A stretch of 64,000 nt of DNA from Anoplolepis gracilipes (GCF_047496725.1 NC_132971.1:9693001-9757000); one strand, 5' to 3'; positions 45,563-57,402 are shown, numbered from the stretch's first letter. Made by a program: numbers and translations. The notes: generated by a model from the letters alone, not told the origin.

Positions 45563-46683
45563 CTACAAAAAGATCAAATTAATTTCGCGTGTTCGCTGGG
45601 TTCGACCATGGGTTTTGAGGTAGGGAGGTGGCATGTGCAGAATATTAGCACGATGCTTCCAGGAGAAGGTATAAGTTTGGTCTTAGGGTAGGAGTACCGT
45701 ATGTGCAGAGTATTAGCACGATATCGGCTGGGGAGGGATAGTAACGAGCGTGCAATTGTTTGCATCGCTACGTCGCTGGTTTGGTTAATGGTCGAAACCA
45801 GGTCTGTTGAGGGTCGGATTGAAATTTAATATGACGCCGAACGTAGAAAATGCGGACTGGGTTCAGGTACGTTTTGGTATTAATGCACAATGAGATTTCG
45901 TAAATACGTGTATTTTTGACTAACCTTACATTGGATGGTTACAGTAGTGACGCGTGAATATGAATCGGAGAGCTATCGGCGCGGAGAACTGACGCAGGGT
46001 GTACGGACGTAGTACAATGAAGTAACGATATAACAGGCGCTCGCGTGAGGTAGAGTGACGTTGAAATGGAACTGTATGGAATAGGAGGACCGCGTACTGA
46101 GATGGAAACGAATGTGGATATGGAAAGCGTGTTGACTTGGAAATGGAATCGCGTATAGAAATAGAATTTCAAGGATGAGGAGCACTTCTAGACAGAGAAG
46201 TGCATCGCTCAGAGTCTCGAATTGATGTGTCGATTTTTAGGACTGTTTCGAGGTCCCTCGGTTTGTGCGGGTCAGGGTTGAAAAGTGGGGTGGACGCGTA
46301 GGAAGGGTTATCTAAGGGTTCGGAGTAGCGGGAGAGTCTTATGGTGGTGGGAGAGCAGCTATTTTATGATTAACGTTTCGTACTGTCGGCTAGAGTCGGT
46401 AACGGTTATAAAGGGTAACTTGTCTTAGTGAATAACTTATCGGCTAAAATGTAGTCGGTAACTTGTCGGTAACTTTATATTATAAGTTTAGTGTTTCTTA
46501 AAAGTAAATGAGAAAAATTTTGGTGCCGGGACGTAACAATAGAAAGAAAAGGTAAATTAAAATATCATATTCTTTTATCTAATATAAGATGCTTTTTAGC
46601 AATGAATAATCACATACTGTGTAACACAATGTCGACTTGTAACTGAAACACTTCTTTTATACAATATATATATATATATGTCG

Positions 46684-46957
46684 TAGGCAAATGATTATTT
46701 TAGGAAAATAACCATTTGCTTTTGATTAGGCAAATGCTATCTGACACGTACGTACTAAAAAGTACATCTTGGAAAAGAACGCTTAGATTCTCATCTAAGC
46801 ATAGGGGGATAAAGTGCATAGGGGGATGGGGCTTTGCCCCGTCCCCATAAAAAAATATAAGAAAACTTGAGAGCGTAGAAACTACCAAGGCTGACAATAC
46901 AGCCAGATAACCATTTGCTTAGTCAAAAGCTATTTTCCTAAAATAGCCATTTGCGTA
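46684..46957. mobile_element. Hairpin MITE, about 274 bp
   Basis: AGGCAAATGATTATTTTAGG is mirrored by CCTAAAATAGCCATTTGCG at the other end, with an inner TTTGCTTTTGATTAGG stem. The centre includes GGGGCTTTGCCCCG, a small GC hairpin. There is no gene. Confidence 0.75.
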
Positions 46958-46959
46958 TA

Positions 46960-47916
46960 TCCCACACAGCACAAAACTCAACAGAAATGTTGCAGGAACG
47001 TTTCAAAGTTTCAAAAAAGTTTCTAAGTATACTGAAACGTCATTATAACATCTAAGAAACATAACATAGAAACGTAACATTTGAAACGTTTATACGATAT
47101 TTATAAAAGGTTTTTATATACAAATGAATTAAAAATAATTAATAAACGATGAAAATTCTGACGTACTTTCCTTTCAAGGCGAGAGAAAATTTTTATTGTA
47201 ACAGAATTTAACGTTATTAACGGTTCCGGAACAATTAATGCCGCACATTTTTATTATGGCGCGCGAAATGATTACGCGCGCCGGCGCCATTATCCTGGCA
47301 ACAGCCACATGATTGGCTCTCCCAATCACATGTTCGATCGTGATCCTGCATTCTCTTGTCGCAGTGTTATGCGTCATTTTTTATTAACCTAAAAGTTCCC
47401 AAGTAAAAGTGTGCAAACTCCCGTGTGCGTTTACGGAGATTAACCAAAGCGAGAATTTTCCAGAAACAAGATCTTCATTTCTATCGGTGAGTGTGTACTT
47501 TTAGACTTCTAAAGTATAAGTCGCAAGATCGAATTCTGTGGACATACCAGCTTTTTTAATTATCGCTTGTTTTTTCTTTTGTTGCAAAAATATTGCAAGT
47601 AAAATATATATTTGCTTTATAATAAAAACATAATAAAAATTTCGAGTAGCTAAAATCATAATTTTTGTAAGAGTGATCGACTAAATAAATGCTTATTGAT
47701 AAATCGTTGTTGCTTTTGAAAATCACTAATATAATAAGTCGAATGTGATGAGTGATGCATCAGTTTGTTATTCTTATTTTTGTGTCTTGTTTGTAATAGA
47801 ACGAATTGTAATTAATAAAAATGAATCTAACAATAATGATGAGAAAGATCTACGTGCTAGATATTAAAAATTATGAATAAATCACTATTGTGTAATAATG
47901 TTGCATTTTGTTTTAT

Positions 47917-47964
<48 letters not shown>
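46960..47964. other. Unassigned; possible promoter and leader near 47280-47490
   Basis: 46985-47100 repeats AAACGTTT words. 47268-47345 is GC-rich with GCGCGCGAAATGATTACGCG and an inverted CCAAT pair (CATGATTGGCTCTCCCAATC). 47488-47494 reads CGGTGAGTG, a donor-like site. A transcription start here is conceivable but no coding exon is attached. (TA)n at 47922-47961 leads into the gypsy element. Confidence 0.3.
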
Positions 47965-47966
<2 letters not shown>

Positions 47967-48272
47967 TTACATCCCTGCAATTTGTGAAGTCAGACTATAA
48001 AATCGAACGTTTGAAATGTCTCGATATGTCTCGTTGTCAAGAGTTTCGTCGTTAAGAGAACGTTTGAAAAACAGTGACAGATGAGATTGAAAATAGCTAT
48101 CAAGCTATGCGGTCGTTTCTTGATCAGCTGCGAGTTATTTGAAATCATTACGCTTTGTATTATTTTGTTTCATTAAAATATTCTTGTGTTTCGTTTTATA
48201 AAATCGTGTTATTTATTTCGCAAGTGTTGGTTGCGTCACGCGATATTTAATAATCGATCTGCGGACGTAACA
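47965..48272 (+). repeat. 5' LTR of the gypsy element, 308 bp
   Basis: It begins TGTTACATCCCTGC and ends CGCGGACGTAACA-like (here CTGCGGACGTAACA). It contains ATTAAAATATTC and a TTATAAAAT box before the 3' end. The right LTR differs by scattered substitutions plus about 6 bp of deletions. Confidence 0.95.
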
Positions 48273-48275
48273 TTT

Positions 48276-48293
48276 TGGGGGCTCGTCCGGGAT
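48276..48293 (+). promoter_or_regulatory. tRNA primer binding site (tRNA-Pro type)
   Basis: TGGGGGCTCGTCCGGGAT lies 3 bp after the LTR. It is the 18-nt complement of the tRNA-Pro 3' end, as known from the Pro-primed murine retroviruses. It would prime minus-strand DNA synthesis. Confidence 0.88.
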
Positions 48294-48313
48294 CAATTGA
48301 ACGGACATTTACA

Positions 48314-49437
48314 ATGGCAACAGGACCGGCGGTGAAAGAAATACAAATGCAAACGGAAGGAGTGACATTGCGAAAAAGGATGCGTGTTGCGACTCCAGTT
48401 CGAGACACAACGACGGAGCCTTCGCTGGAATCAATTACGTTACAGTCGGCAATGCGCGAGATTCGGGAACTGCGAGAGGAGCGTTTACAAATACAGACGA
48501 TGCGAGCGGAATTCGAAGCCAGGCTACGAGAGCGGGATGATAAGCTTCGTCGAATAAATGATGAGCTTAGTCACACAAATGAGAGATTGCAACAACAACA
48601 ACAGAGAACTTCACAACATCTACAGCTAAGTCCTTCTAATAATAGAGATTCGATAGAGCGAAGCGAGAGATCGGTTAGACAAGATCAGAACATTAATGTA
48701 AATGAATTTAGTTTCAAGTTTAAGCCTGATGTTTTCGATGGAAGTGTTCCTTTACGCGAATATTTTGTTCAATTCAATCTAATAGCGCGAGCAAATTCAT
48801 GGAACGATTCATTTAAAACAATGGTATTGGGTTCGAATTTAAGAGGGAAAGCACGGTCTGTTTTAGACGGTATTGAAATTGAAAATCTCTGTTTTGAGGA
48901 TTTAAAATCGAAATTAGAGTTATGTTTTGGGGAAGGGCATTTGGCACAGACATATTATGCTCAATTTACAAATAGAAGACAAAAATTTTCGGAAGATCTT
49001 TCTACATTAGGTGTAGATATAGAAAGATTATCGCGTCTTGCTTATCCGGAATGTAGTCATGAAATTAGAGACAAAATTGCATGTGCACAATTATCACTGC
49101 GCTATCAGATGGTTTTGTAAAACGGACTTTACAATTGGAAGGAACTTCTTCATTAAAGTCGGCTATAGAAAGAGCGATGACTGTGAGAGTAATTCAGGAA
49201 AATAGTTTTCCAAGAAATAAGGGTGATCAATTTAAAAATAGATTTAACAATAACAATAAATTTAACAAATTTTACAAAAATCAATATCAAAATAAAAATG
49301 AACAAGAAAATAATTTTAAAAAGAATGAGAAAAAAGAAAAGAATAATAGTAATAATAAAAATGTTGGAAAATATAAATCTTTTAATAAATTTCAAAAAGA
49401 TAAATTTTCGAAGAAGGAATGTTGGCAATGTAGCGCT
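48314..49437 (+). pseudogene. gag: gypsy gag
   Basis: The ATG at 48314 (MATGPAVKEIQMQTEGVTLR) is chosen over earlier in-frame codons because it is the first true ATG after the primer site. A coiled-coil stretch with Glu/Arg and QQQQQ follows. The capsid-like region contains FKFKPDVFDGSVPLREYFVQ and LRGKARSVLDGIE. A frame change near 49090 leads into the 49081-49437 frame, with an Asn/Lys-rich nucleocapsid. It ends at a zinc knuckle reading CWQCSA, then TAA, then GHFRSEFP. So the knuckle is cut by a nonsense codon and its last Cys is replaced by Phe. Gag would form the particle that packages the RNA. Confidence 0.88.
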
Positions 49438-49523
49438 TAAGGACACTTTCGGTCAGAATTTCCATCCTTAGCATCAGAAAACAAGGAATAGTCGAACTTG
49501 GCGGGGCGGGTTCGACTTATGTT

Positions 49524-52500
49524 TTGAACACTTTGGAAAAGAATTATAAAATAAATAGAATTTATAAGATGCAAAATTTATTTATGTATAAAGGGAAAAT
49601 TGATGGAGAAGATTGTATATTTAGAATTGATACAGGTTCTGACGTTTCTGTTTTGAGCAAAAAAATGGTTAAAAGGCCAGAACGACAACTTAATATTAAT
49701 AAATGTTTTAAATATCCAACAGGTGAATTTGTTGAAGTAAATCATAAAATAGTTGCTAAAGTCGAGTTAGGAAGGTATTCTTTAGATATTCCGATGTTAA
49801 TTGCTGAGATTTCTGATGAATGTATTTTAGGTGCAGATTTTCTTAAATTAATAAAATTAGAAGAAATTTTTGAACTTATTTTTGGAAACTTTGAACATTT
49901 TGATAATTCGACCAAATTTCTTTGCTCTCGAGTGATTTCAGATAATAAAGTCCCTCATTTCTTAAAGACTCTTTTCGAGGAAAATTGTAGAGATTTAAAT
50001 TTACCCCAGAGGGAAATTTTTGCAAATTTACTCAATGAATTTCAGGATGTATTTTCTGAGGACTTGATTGCAAGGAATTGTGATGTTTTGGAACACACTA
50101 TTAATATTGGAGATTCGAAACCTATTAAGCAAGCGCCTTGAAAGATTCCTATCCATTTAAAAGAAGAGGTGAATCAGATCTTGCAGGAGATGAAATCACA
50201 GGGAGTGATCGAGAAATCTCAGAGTCCTTGAGTTTCTCCTGTGGTATTGGTAAAGAAAAAAGATGGATCATTGAGGTTCTGTGTAGATTATAGAAAATTA
50301 AATGCTATTACAACTAAAGACTCTTATCCTTTACCACGTATTAATGATGTTCTCGATCAATTATCAGGAAATTTCTGGTTTTCCACTTTAGATATGAAGA
50401 GTGGATATTGGCAGATGAAAATTCGTAATGAGGACAGAGAAAAGACAACGTTTTTTGTAGGAAATGGTCTTTGGCAGTTCACGGTTATGCCATTTGGTCT
50501 TTGTAACGCTCCGGCGACTTTTGAGCGATTAATGGAGAAGATCCTACGTGACGTTTTGGCTAAAATTTGTTTGGTGTATTTAGATGATGTGATTACTTTC
50601 GGTAAATCATTTGAAGAAATGGTAAATAACTTGAGGGAAATTTTTCTCCGTTTACGTGCGGCAAATTTAAAAATTAATCCAAAGAAGTGTTTCCTTTTTA
50701 GAAGGGAGGTAAAATATCTTGGGCATATTGTATCTGAACAAGGAATTAGTACAGATCCGGAGAAAAATTCTGCTGTAGAGAATTGGCCAGTCCCTAAAAA
50801 TAAGAAACAGATCCGGAGTTTTCTTGGGTTCTGTTCTTACTACAGGAAATTTGTAAAAGGTTTCTCTTCAGTAGCGAAACCCTTTTTTAAACTAACCGAA
50901 AATCGGGTCAAATTCGAATGGACTCAGTTTTGTCAGGAGGCTTTCGAAAAACTAAAGCAGAAATTGATCTCTTCGCCTATTCTTTTTTTTCCTGCAAAAC
51001 AAGGAGAATTTATCTTGGATACTGACGCCTCAGATCACGGGCTAGGAGCAGTTCTTTCACAAATTCAGGAGGGAACCGAGAAAGTAATTGCCTATTTTAG
51101 CCGAGTATTTAGTAAAACGGAAAAAAATTATTGTGTGACTAGACGGGAATTGTTAGCTATTGTAGAAGCATTAAAATCATTTCATCATTATTTGTATGGA
51201 AGGAAATTTTTAATTCGTTCAGATCATATTTCTCTTAAATGGTTAATGTCATTTAAGAATCTTGAGAGTCAACTAGCACGATGGATTGAAAGACTACAAC
51301 AATATCAATGTTGTTTATTGGAAGGGACGGATACATCAAAATGCTGACGGATTATCCAGACGTTCTTGTGAAGGATTTGAATGTAATTATTGCAAAAAAG
51401 TGGAATTAAAAGAGAACTTAGTAGCTCGAATTGTTTTAGAAGAACAGAATTTGGAAGAATGGCGAAATAGACAAATGGAGAATCATTTCAATTTTTATTC
51501 AAGGAAAAGAGTCAGGAAAACGCCCTCTTCGAGAGGAAATTGCTGAATTAGATATTTCAGCCAAAATTTATTGGTCCTATTGGGATGCATTAATCTTGCA
51601 GGACGATGTTCTTTTTAAAAGATGGGAATCTACAAATTTAAAATCTAGTATTTTACAAATAATTGTTCCAGAGAAATACATCAATCAGATATTAGAAGAG
51701 GCCCATGATTCTGTATCCGGTGGACATTTCAGAATAAATAAGACATTAGAAAAGATTCGTAAACGTTTTTATTGGGCTACATGTAAAAGCGATGTGGAAC
51801 ATTGGTGTCGTTCTTGTAAGATCTGTATAGCAAAGAGGGGTCCTTTAGAAAAGGGAAAATCCCCGTTACAAGTTTATAATGTGGGAACTCCATTCGAAAG
51901 AGTACAGATGGACATACTCGGCCCTCTTCCGATAACTAATGCTGGGAATCGATATTTGTTGGTCATAGTCGATTGTTTTACTAAATGGGTTGAAACATTT
52001 CCATTAAAAAATATTAGGGCTAATACTGTAGCTGAAGTTTTTGTTAGTCAGGTAGTTTCTCGTCATGGAATACCATTGGAAATCCATACAGATCAAGAGA
52101 AGAATTTTGAGTCAAAAATCTTTCAAGAGATGACACATTTATTAGGAATTAAAAAAACCAGAACAACTGCTTTACATCCACAGTCAAATGGTCAAGTGGA
52201 ACGACAACATCAAACAATTCTAAATTATTTAGCTAAATTCATTTCAGAAAATCAGAAGGACTGGGATAATTGGATTCCCATGTATCTCTTAGCTTATCGA
52301 TCTTCGAAACATGAAGTTACCGGTGTTACTCCTGCTGAACTGTATTTTGCTCGAGATTTAAGATTACCAATTGATTTACTTCGAGGTATTCCTCCAAACT
52401 CACAAAATGAGGAAACGGAAAATTCAGTTGATAATTATATTCGAAATATGAGAAGAAAATAATCAGATATTCACAATAGTGTTAGGCAACGCTTGCATTT

Positions 52501-52757
52501 AAGAACGCTTAGAACTAAAGGTTATTATGATCGTAAGGCTAGAAAGATTTCTTTTATTGTCGGTCAAAATGTTTGGTTTTAAAATCCTCGAAAAGTTAAA
52601 GGGTTGACCCCTAAGTTACAAAGTTATTGGGAGGGTCCATATAGGATAGTTAAAAAACTTAGTGATGTAGTTTTTGGTATTCAAAAATCTATTAGACATC
52701 GTAATAAAATTGTGCATGCCGACAGACTAGCACCATTTTATAGTAGAACATCTTAAT
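49524..52757 (+). pseudogene. pol: gypsy pol: protease, RT, RNase H, integrase
   Basis: Protease active site: RIDTGSDVSVLS (about 49625). RT: LVKKKDGSLRFCVDYRKLN (about 50250), LDMKSGYWQM, and the catalytic LVYLDDVITF (about 50575). RNase H: LDTDASDHGLGAVLSQ (about 51015) and VTRRELLAIVEAL. Integrase: a His-His/Cys-Cys finger ending CRSCKIC (about 51810), Asp in QMDILGPL, Asp in HTDQEKNF and Glu in NGQVERQHQT. A GPYRIVKKL motif lies near the C-terminus. Breaks: TGA codons at about 50139 and 50229, a frame change near 51335, one near 51540, a TAA at about 52460 and a TAA near 52578. The catalytic residues themselves are kept, so decay is recent relative to the other elements. Confidence 0.93.
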
Positions 52758-53514
52758 GGAAGACATGATTAGAACCTAGTTATTTATTTTATAATTTTAA
52801 GCTTCTTTTTTTGTTCGTATACTTTCGTATATTGATTTATTTTCAGGAAACGTTCTCGAGAAACGACATTAAGAATTTAAAAATTGGACATGAAGTGAGA
52901 AGAGGCAAGAGACAAGGAGATTTGAATTCTGAAAAAATTATTACGCCTGAAAGAAGAGTTGCCTCATTCATGGTTTTTGAGCCGTGGTTTTTCCGTTGGT
53001 CAGGGGGCAAATGCCGAGGCAAGGACTAGAGGAGTTCCTTAAGGATGATGGGTCCATGGTAGTTACCCCCTCTTGTCCGAAGACATCGGAACCGGAGCGG
53101 GAAATAGAAGAGTCCAAGATGATGAATGATCGGAGTCGATTGGGATCAGAAATAACGGTGTTCGGTAACCTGTAGCAGCAGCTTAGGGTAGAGCAAGGAA
53201 ACCGTTTGGATTCCCTGGAGTCGACAATGCCAAGGCAGAGGCTTGAAGTGTTCTGTTCGGAGAACGAAGGATCCACGAAGAGTAAACCCTCCCTCTTGTC
53301 TGAAGATATTTATTAAGGGATAAAAAGAAGAGATTTTTCAAAACCTGAAATCGGAAGAATCCAGAAAATGTGCAGTTCGGTAATCTGTAGCAACAGCTCA
53401 GAGAGGACAAGAAGACATATTGGATATTCGATAGGAAGGTCTTTGAAGACAATTATGTTTAACCCCCCTTTACCAGTTGTCGGGACGACAACTCATTTGG
53501 AAAGGAGGGGACAG

Positions 53515-53812
53515 TGTTACATCTCTGCGAAAGTCAGGCTATAAAATTGAACGTTTGAAATGTCTCGATATGTCTCGTTTTTAAGAGTTTCGTCGTTAAG
53601 AGAACGTTTGAAAAACAGTGACAGATGAGATTGAAAATAGCTATCAAACTGTGCGGTCGTTTCTTGATCAGCTGCGAGTTATTTGAAATTATTACGCTTT
53701 GTATTATTTTGTTTCATTAAAATATTCTTGTATTTCGTTTTATAAAATCGTGTTATTTATTTTGCAAGTGTTGGTTGCGTCGCGCGATATTTAATAATCG
53801 ATCCGCGGACGT

Positions 53813-53816
<4 letters not shown>
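53515..53816 (+). repeat. 3' LTR of the gypsy element, 302 bp
   Basis: It begins TGTTACATCTCTGCG and ends CCGCGGACGTAACA, preceded by the purine tract GGAAAGGAGGGGA (53499-53511). It lacks AATTTGTGA-type bases near its start that the left LTR has; otherwise nearly identical. Confidence 0.95.
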
Positions 53817-53868
<52 letters not shown>

Positions 53869-54131
53869 ATTTATATTGTTGATTTATTATATAATATATC
53901 TATATCACAATAATATGTCTATTGAGTTAATCATTTGTGTTGAAATCAGATAAATCTTATATTATTTTCTAAAATAATTATTGTTTTTATCACACAATTA
54001 ATTACACAATTGTTAAATATTATTTTGTGTTTTCAGATTATTGTTTTCAAATTATTATATCTTTTTTTAATAATTTTAATTGTATTTCATTCAATTAAAA
54101 ATATTTCTAACTGTATTTCTAACATATAGAT
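53817..54131. repeat. (TA)n and AT-rich spacer
   Basis: 53817-53868 is (TA)n, the right part of the microsatellite that the gypsy element entered. The remainder to 54131 is AT-rich and holds the probable 5' flank of the next transposase gene. Confidence 0.8.
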
Positions 54132-56647
54132 ATGAATCGTAAATGTTCTTATTCTAAAAGACATATTCGTCGTTTGATTCATAATGAATGCTTATCTTTG
54201 AAAACAGAAGTACATACAAAACAGCTAAATAATCCTAATAATTGTACTAATTATGATCAATATGTAATATTGAAACATATGATGACGAATTATGCAATTC
54301 ACAATCTATTAATGAAACTAACAATGAATCAGTTCAATATACAAGTGAATGTAAGTTGGTTAAGTTATTTATTTTTACAAACTATTTTCATAGTAAAAAT
54401 TCTTTTAATTATAAATAATTTTAAATATACAACTTTAAAGCTGTTATTTATAGTTAATTAATTTTGCTGTGAAAATAAACGCTTTATATATTGCACTTAT
54501 ATAGTAATTTTATTTTTTATTTTTAAATAAAATATATATATTTTGTTAATATAATTATTGAACTATTTGAAATATTTTGAATATGATATGTAACTAAAGA
54601 GTATTTTTTTTAAGTATAATTTTTTAAAACTCAGCACATTATTTATGAATATAAATATATTTGAATATAAAAACGCACACACGTATTATATATTACATTG
54701 TAATAGGCATATATATTTATATATAATATATTTTTGAAAAATAAACGATGTTGACATAATAATATTTCCAGCAAATGAAAGAGCGTCATCACCACAATCA
54801 TTCAATTATGCAGAAGATATAAATGATGACGTATCTTTTGTCGATGAAAATGAAAGTATAATATTGGACTGTAGAGATTTAGAGAACGATGATTTGAACG
54901 ATAATAATTTTTCTGAAGATCAGTATCGACAAGAATTTGTTAACGAAATTTCAAATTGGGCAGTTGAATTTGTTTCTACAATTCCGCTTGCAGCAATTAC
55001 TGCTTCGCTTAAAATTTTGCGCAAATATACAGAAGTTCCTTTTCCAAAAGATGCTCGAACGTTATTGTAAACACCTCATACGACTATTATTTCTACAATG
55101 GATGACGGGCAGTACTGTTACTTAGGATTAAAAGAAGCAATTATTAAGATAATTGAAAAATATTGAGAATTAGGATTTGAAATACGCACTGTAAATCTGA
55201 TGTTTAACATAGGGTCCTGTTAGCACACATCTCGATAGCACACAACCATACATATTGACCGATGCCTAGGGTAACTAGCACGGTTAGCCAATCAGAAGGT
55301 TTTAATGTTCATTGGCCAATTAGCATTGTGCGCTATCGGATCCAGTCCTTAACATAGATGGTGTTCCTTTAGAGCATTCTAGTGAAAAAAGTTAGTGGCC
55401 TATCTTATGTTCCAATTTTCTTACAAAACAAGTTTTCTTATCGGAATCTACTGTGATGAAGGTAAACCAAAGAATTCTAATGATTTGCTTCAACAAACTG
55501 TGGATGAAGTAACATATTTTATAAATAATGGTATTATGTTAAATAATACTTTATTTTATATTAGAGTAAAAGCTATAATATGCGATGCACCTGCGAAGTC
55601 TTATATTTTAAAAGTTAAATACTACAATGATTATTATAGTTGTACTAAATGTGTTATAAAAGGAGAATACGTAGATGATACAAATTATTTTCCCTATGAT
55701 CGAAATGAAGAACATAGAACGGACGAAAATTTCAGAAATTTGGCATATAATGATAATTATCAAATTGAGCAGACTATTTTGTGTAATATTCCTAATTTTG
55801 ATTTAATAAAAAATGTGCCTTTAGACTATATGCATTTAGTTTGTCTGAGTATAGTCCGAAAACTTCTTCTATTGTGGACTGTGAAATCATTTTCTTTTAA
55901 ATTATCGATTATTCAAAAGAAACAAATTTCAACTAGTTAATTAATTTTAAAAAACATGTCCCATTTGAATTCTCTAGAAAACCACGAAGTCTGAATTATC
56001 TTAAATTGTGGAAAGCAACGGAATTAAGACAATTCTTATTATATGTAGGACCTATAGTACTTAAAGGTATAATAGACGAAAATGTTTATTCCAATTTTCT
56101 GACATTATATGCAGCCATAACAATTTTAGATAGTCCAAATTTATCTGCTAAGGTAGAAAATATTCAGTATGCAAAAGAACTATTACAACACTTGGTTAAA
56201 TGCTTTCAAATAATATATGGAAAAAAGTACGTTTCGCATAATGTACATAACTTGTTGCATCTAACTGATGATGTAGAAACATTTGGTCCATTAGATCAAT
56301 TCAGCACATTTAGATTTGAAAACTATCTTTCTAAAATAAAAAAGTTGATTCGTAAAGGTGACAAGCCTTTGCAACAAATTGCAAGAAGACTAACGGAAAT
56401 TGATATAAATAGTCGCAATGACGTTGAAATTTTAACAAATACTAATAACATTCAACTAAAAAAACATTATTGCAATGGACCATTATTAAATGGTATTAAT
56501 CAAAAGACTTGTCGTCAATTTTCTATTTTAAAAACAAAACACTATACTTTAGATATTAATCCATTTATAAAAAGTCCATGTAAAGTCGATGTCTCGAAAG
56601 TCTCGAAGTTTATTGTTGTCGCTTTTCCGCAATGCCAATTGGTTTAA
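54132..56647 (+). pseudogene. CACTA-like transposase gene, second copy
   Basis: Exon 1 (54132-54350) opens MNRKCSYSKRHIRRLIHNEC and ends at a strong GTAAGT donor. The acceptor ATATTTCCAG near 54772 joins to NERASSPQSFNYAEDINDD. Further motifs: PFPKDARTLL (55040), LMFNI (55200) interrupted by a 137-bp insertion, IDGVPLEHSS, FLIGIYCDEGKPKNSND, IICDAPAKSYI (55575), CTKCVIKGEY, PLDYMHLVCLSIVRKLL (55820), RQFLLYVGPIVLKG (56025), NVHNLLHLTDDVETFGPLDQ and KPLQQIARRL. It shares the whole domain order with the split copy at 15546/41716 but is diverged from it. Stops at about 55068 and 55162 and frame changes near 55930-56000 inactivate it. Confidence 0.75.
55212..55348. mobile_element. 137-bp insertion with 8-bp TSD TTAACATA
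   Basis: TTAACATA occurs on both sides (55204-55211 and 55349-55356). Removing the insert restores FNIDGVPLEH. The insert contains TTAGCACACATCTCGATAGC and CATTGTGCGCTATCGG, partly inverted. An 8-bp duplication points to a hAT-type MITE, although perfect terminal repeats are not visible. Confidence 0.75.
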
Positions 56648-56732
56648 TTGTTGCGCTCACTTCATGAGTGTCTGTCATCTCAATTTTAACAGTTTGTGTG
56701 TAATGAGAGAAAGAGAAAAAGAAAGTAGGTAT

Positions 56733-56787
<55 letters not shown>

Positions 56788-56861
56788 TGCATGCGTGCGT
56801 GCGTGTGTGTGATTGCAAGACAGGTATATATAAATTCAATTTTACAGCGTGTGTGACCATA

Positions 56862-57359
56862 CAGGGTGTCCCTAATTTAAATGGCAAAACTTTAGGAGCG
56901 TGTAAGGGACCGAGAAACTAAGACAAAATGTCCATTGTAGATTTGCTCGTTTTTGCTCCATTTTGGAGAAAATCGCAAAACAAAATAAGTTTTCGTTTTT
57001 TTACTTTTTTATTTACATTTTATTCATGTTATCATTTATTTAATTGCAGATATTGTTTAAAATGCTGCCCTTTTACAGCAATGCAAACATTACATCTAGC
57101 ACTGACTACATTAATTGCAGCTAGACATTGTTTTGGTACAACTGACTAAAAATTCAATCCCTTTATTGTCAATTGAGTTGTTTATTCGGTGCCAATCAAC
57201 TCAATTGACAATATATAAAGGGATAATAAAGGGATTGAATTTTTGTGATTTTCTCCAAAATGTAGCAAAAACGAACAAATCTATAAAGGACTTTTTGTCT
57301 TAGTTTTTCGGCCCCCTACACGCTCCTGAAGTTTTGCCATTTAAATTGAGGACACCCTG
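56862..57359. mobile_element. CAGGGTGTCCC hairpin MITE, 498 bp
   Basis: The ends are CAGGGTGTCCCTAATTTAAA and the complement of ...TTTAAATTGAGGACACCCTG. The arms of about 130 bp contain GGAGAAAATCGCAAAA. The middle 230 bp (TGCTGCCCTTTTACAGCAAT...) is unpaired. A second copy in opposite orientation is at 59078-59611. Confidence 0.8.
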
Positions 57360-57402
57360 TATAAGGAATAGCGCGCGCTACGCGCGCGCCTGTAATGTCT
57401 AG

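Larger units (their letters stand above)
44059..46539 (-). mobile_element. 2.48-kb solo-LTR-like element, TSD ATAG
   Basis: The ends are TGTTACGTCAAGCGGG and, on the other strand, TGTTACGTCCCGGCACC. The 4-bp duplication ATAG lies at 44055-44058 and 46540-46543. TGTTAC...GTAACA ends are shared with the LTRs of the gypsy element at 47965, so the two belong to related LTR types. No gag-pol lies between the ends, so this is best read as one very long solo LTR, or a non-autonomous LTR element. It is GC-richer than its flanks and carries two protein-like minus-strand ORF regions. A near-duplicated block with GCAGGAAGTAAAAAAAAAGG occurs at 44935 and 45044. Confidence 0.65.
47965..53816 (+). mobile_element. 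Ty3/gypsy LTR retrotransposon, 5.85 kb, two LTRs
   Basis: The left LTR is 47965-48272 and the right LTR 53515-53816, both TGTTACATC...GGACGTAACA and very similar. A primer binding site, gag, protease-RT-RNase H-integrase and a polypurine tract lie in the expected order. There is no env-like ORF. Flanks are ATAG on the left and ATAT on the right, a near-match to a 4-bp duplication inside (TA)n. Nonsense codons and frameshifts make it non-autonomous. 52758-53498 is a 3' untranslated region of about 740 bp without a supported gene; AGTTGCC/GTAGCAGCAGCT-like words recur in it. Confidence 0.95.

Noticed and set aside
44059..46539. DNA transposon with GTTACGTC inverted ends
   Set aside because: The 4-bp TSD, TG...CA ends and match to the gypsy LTR ends favour an LTR; not fully excluded.
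47965..53816. Envelope gene making it an errantivirus
   Set aside because: The region after integrase (52758-53498) has only short ORFs with no signal peptide, fusion peptide or transmembrane segment visible.
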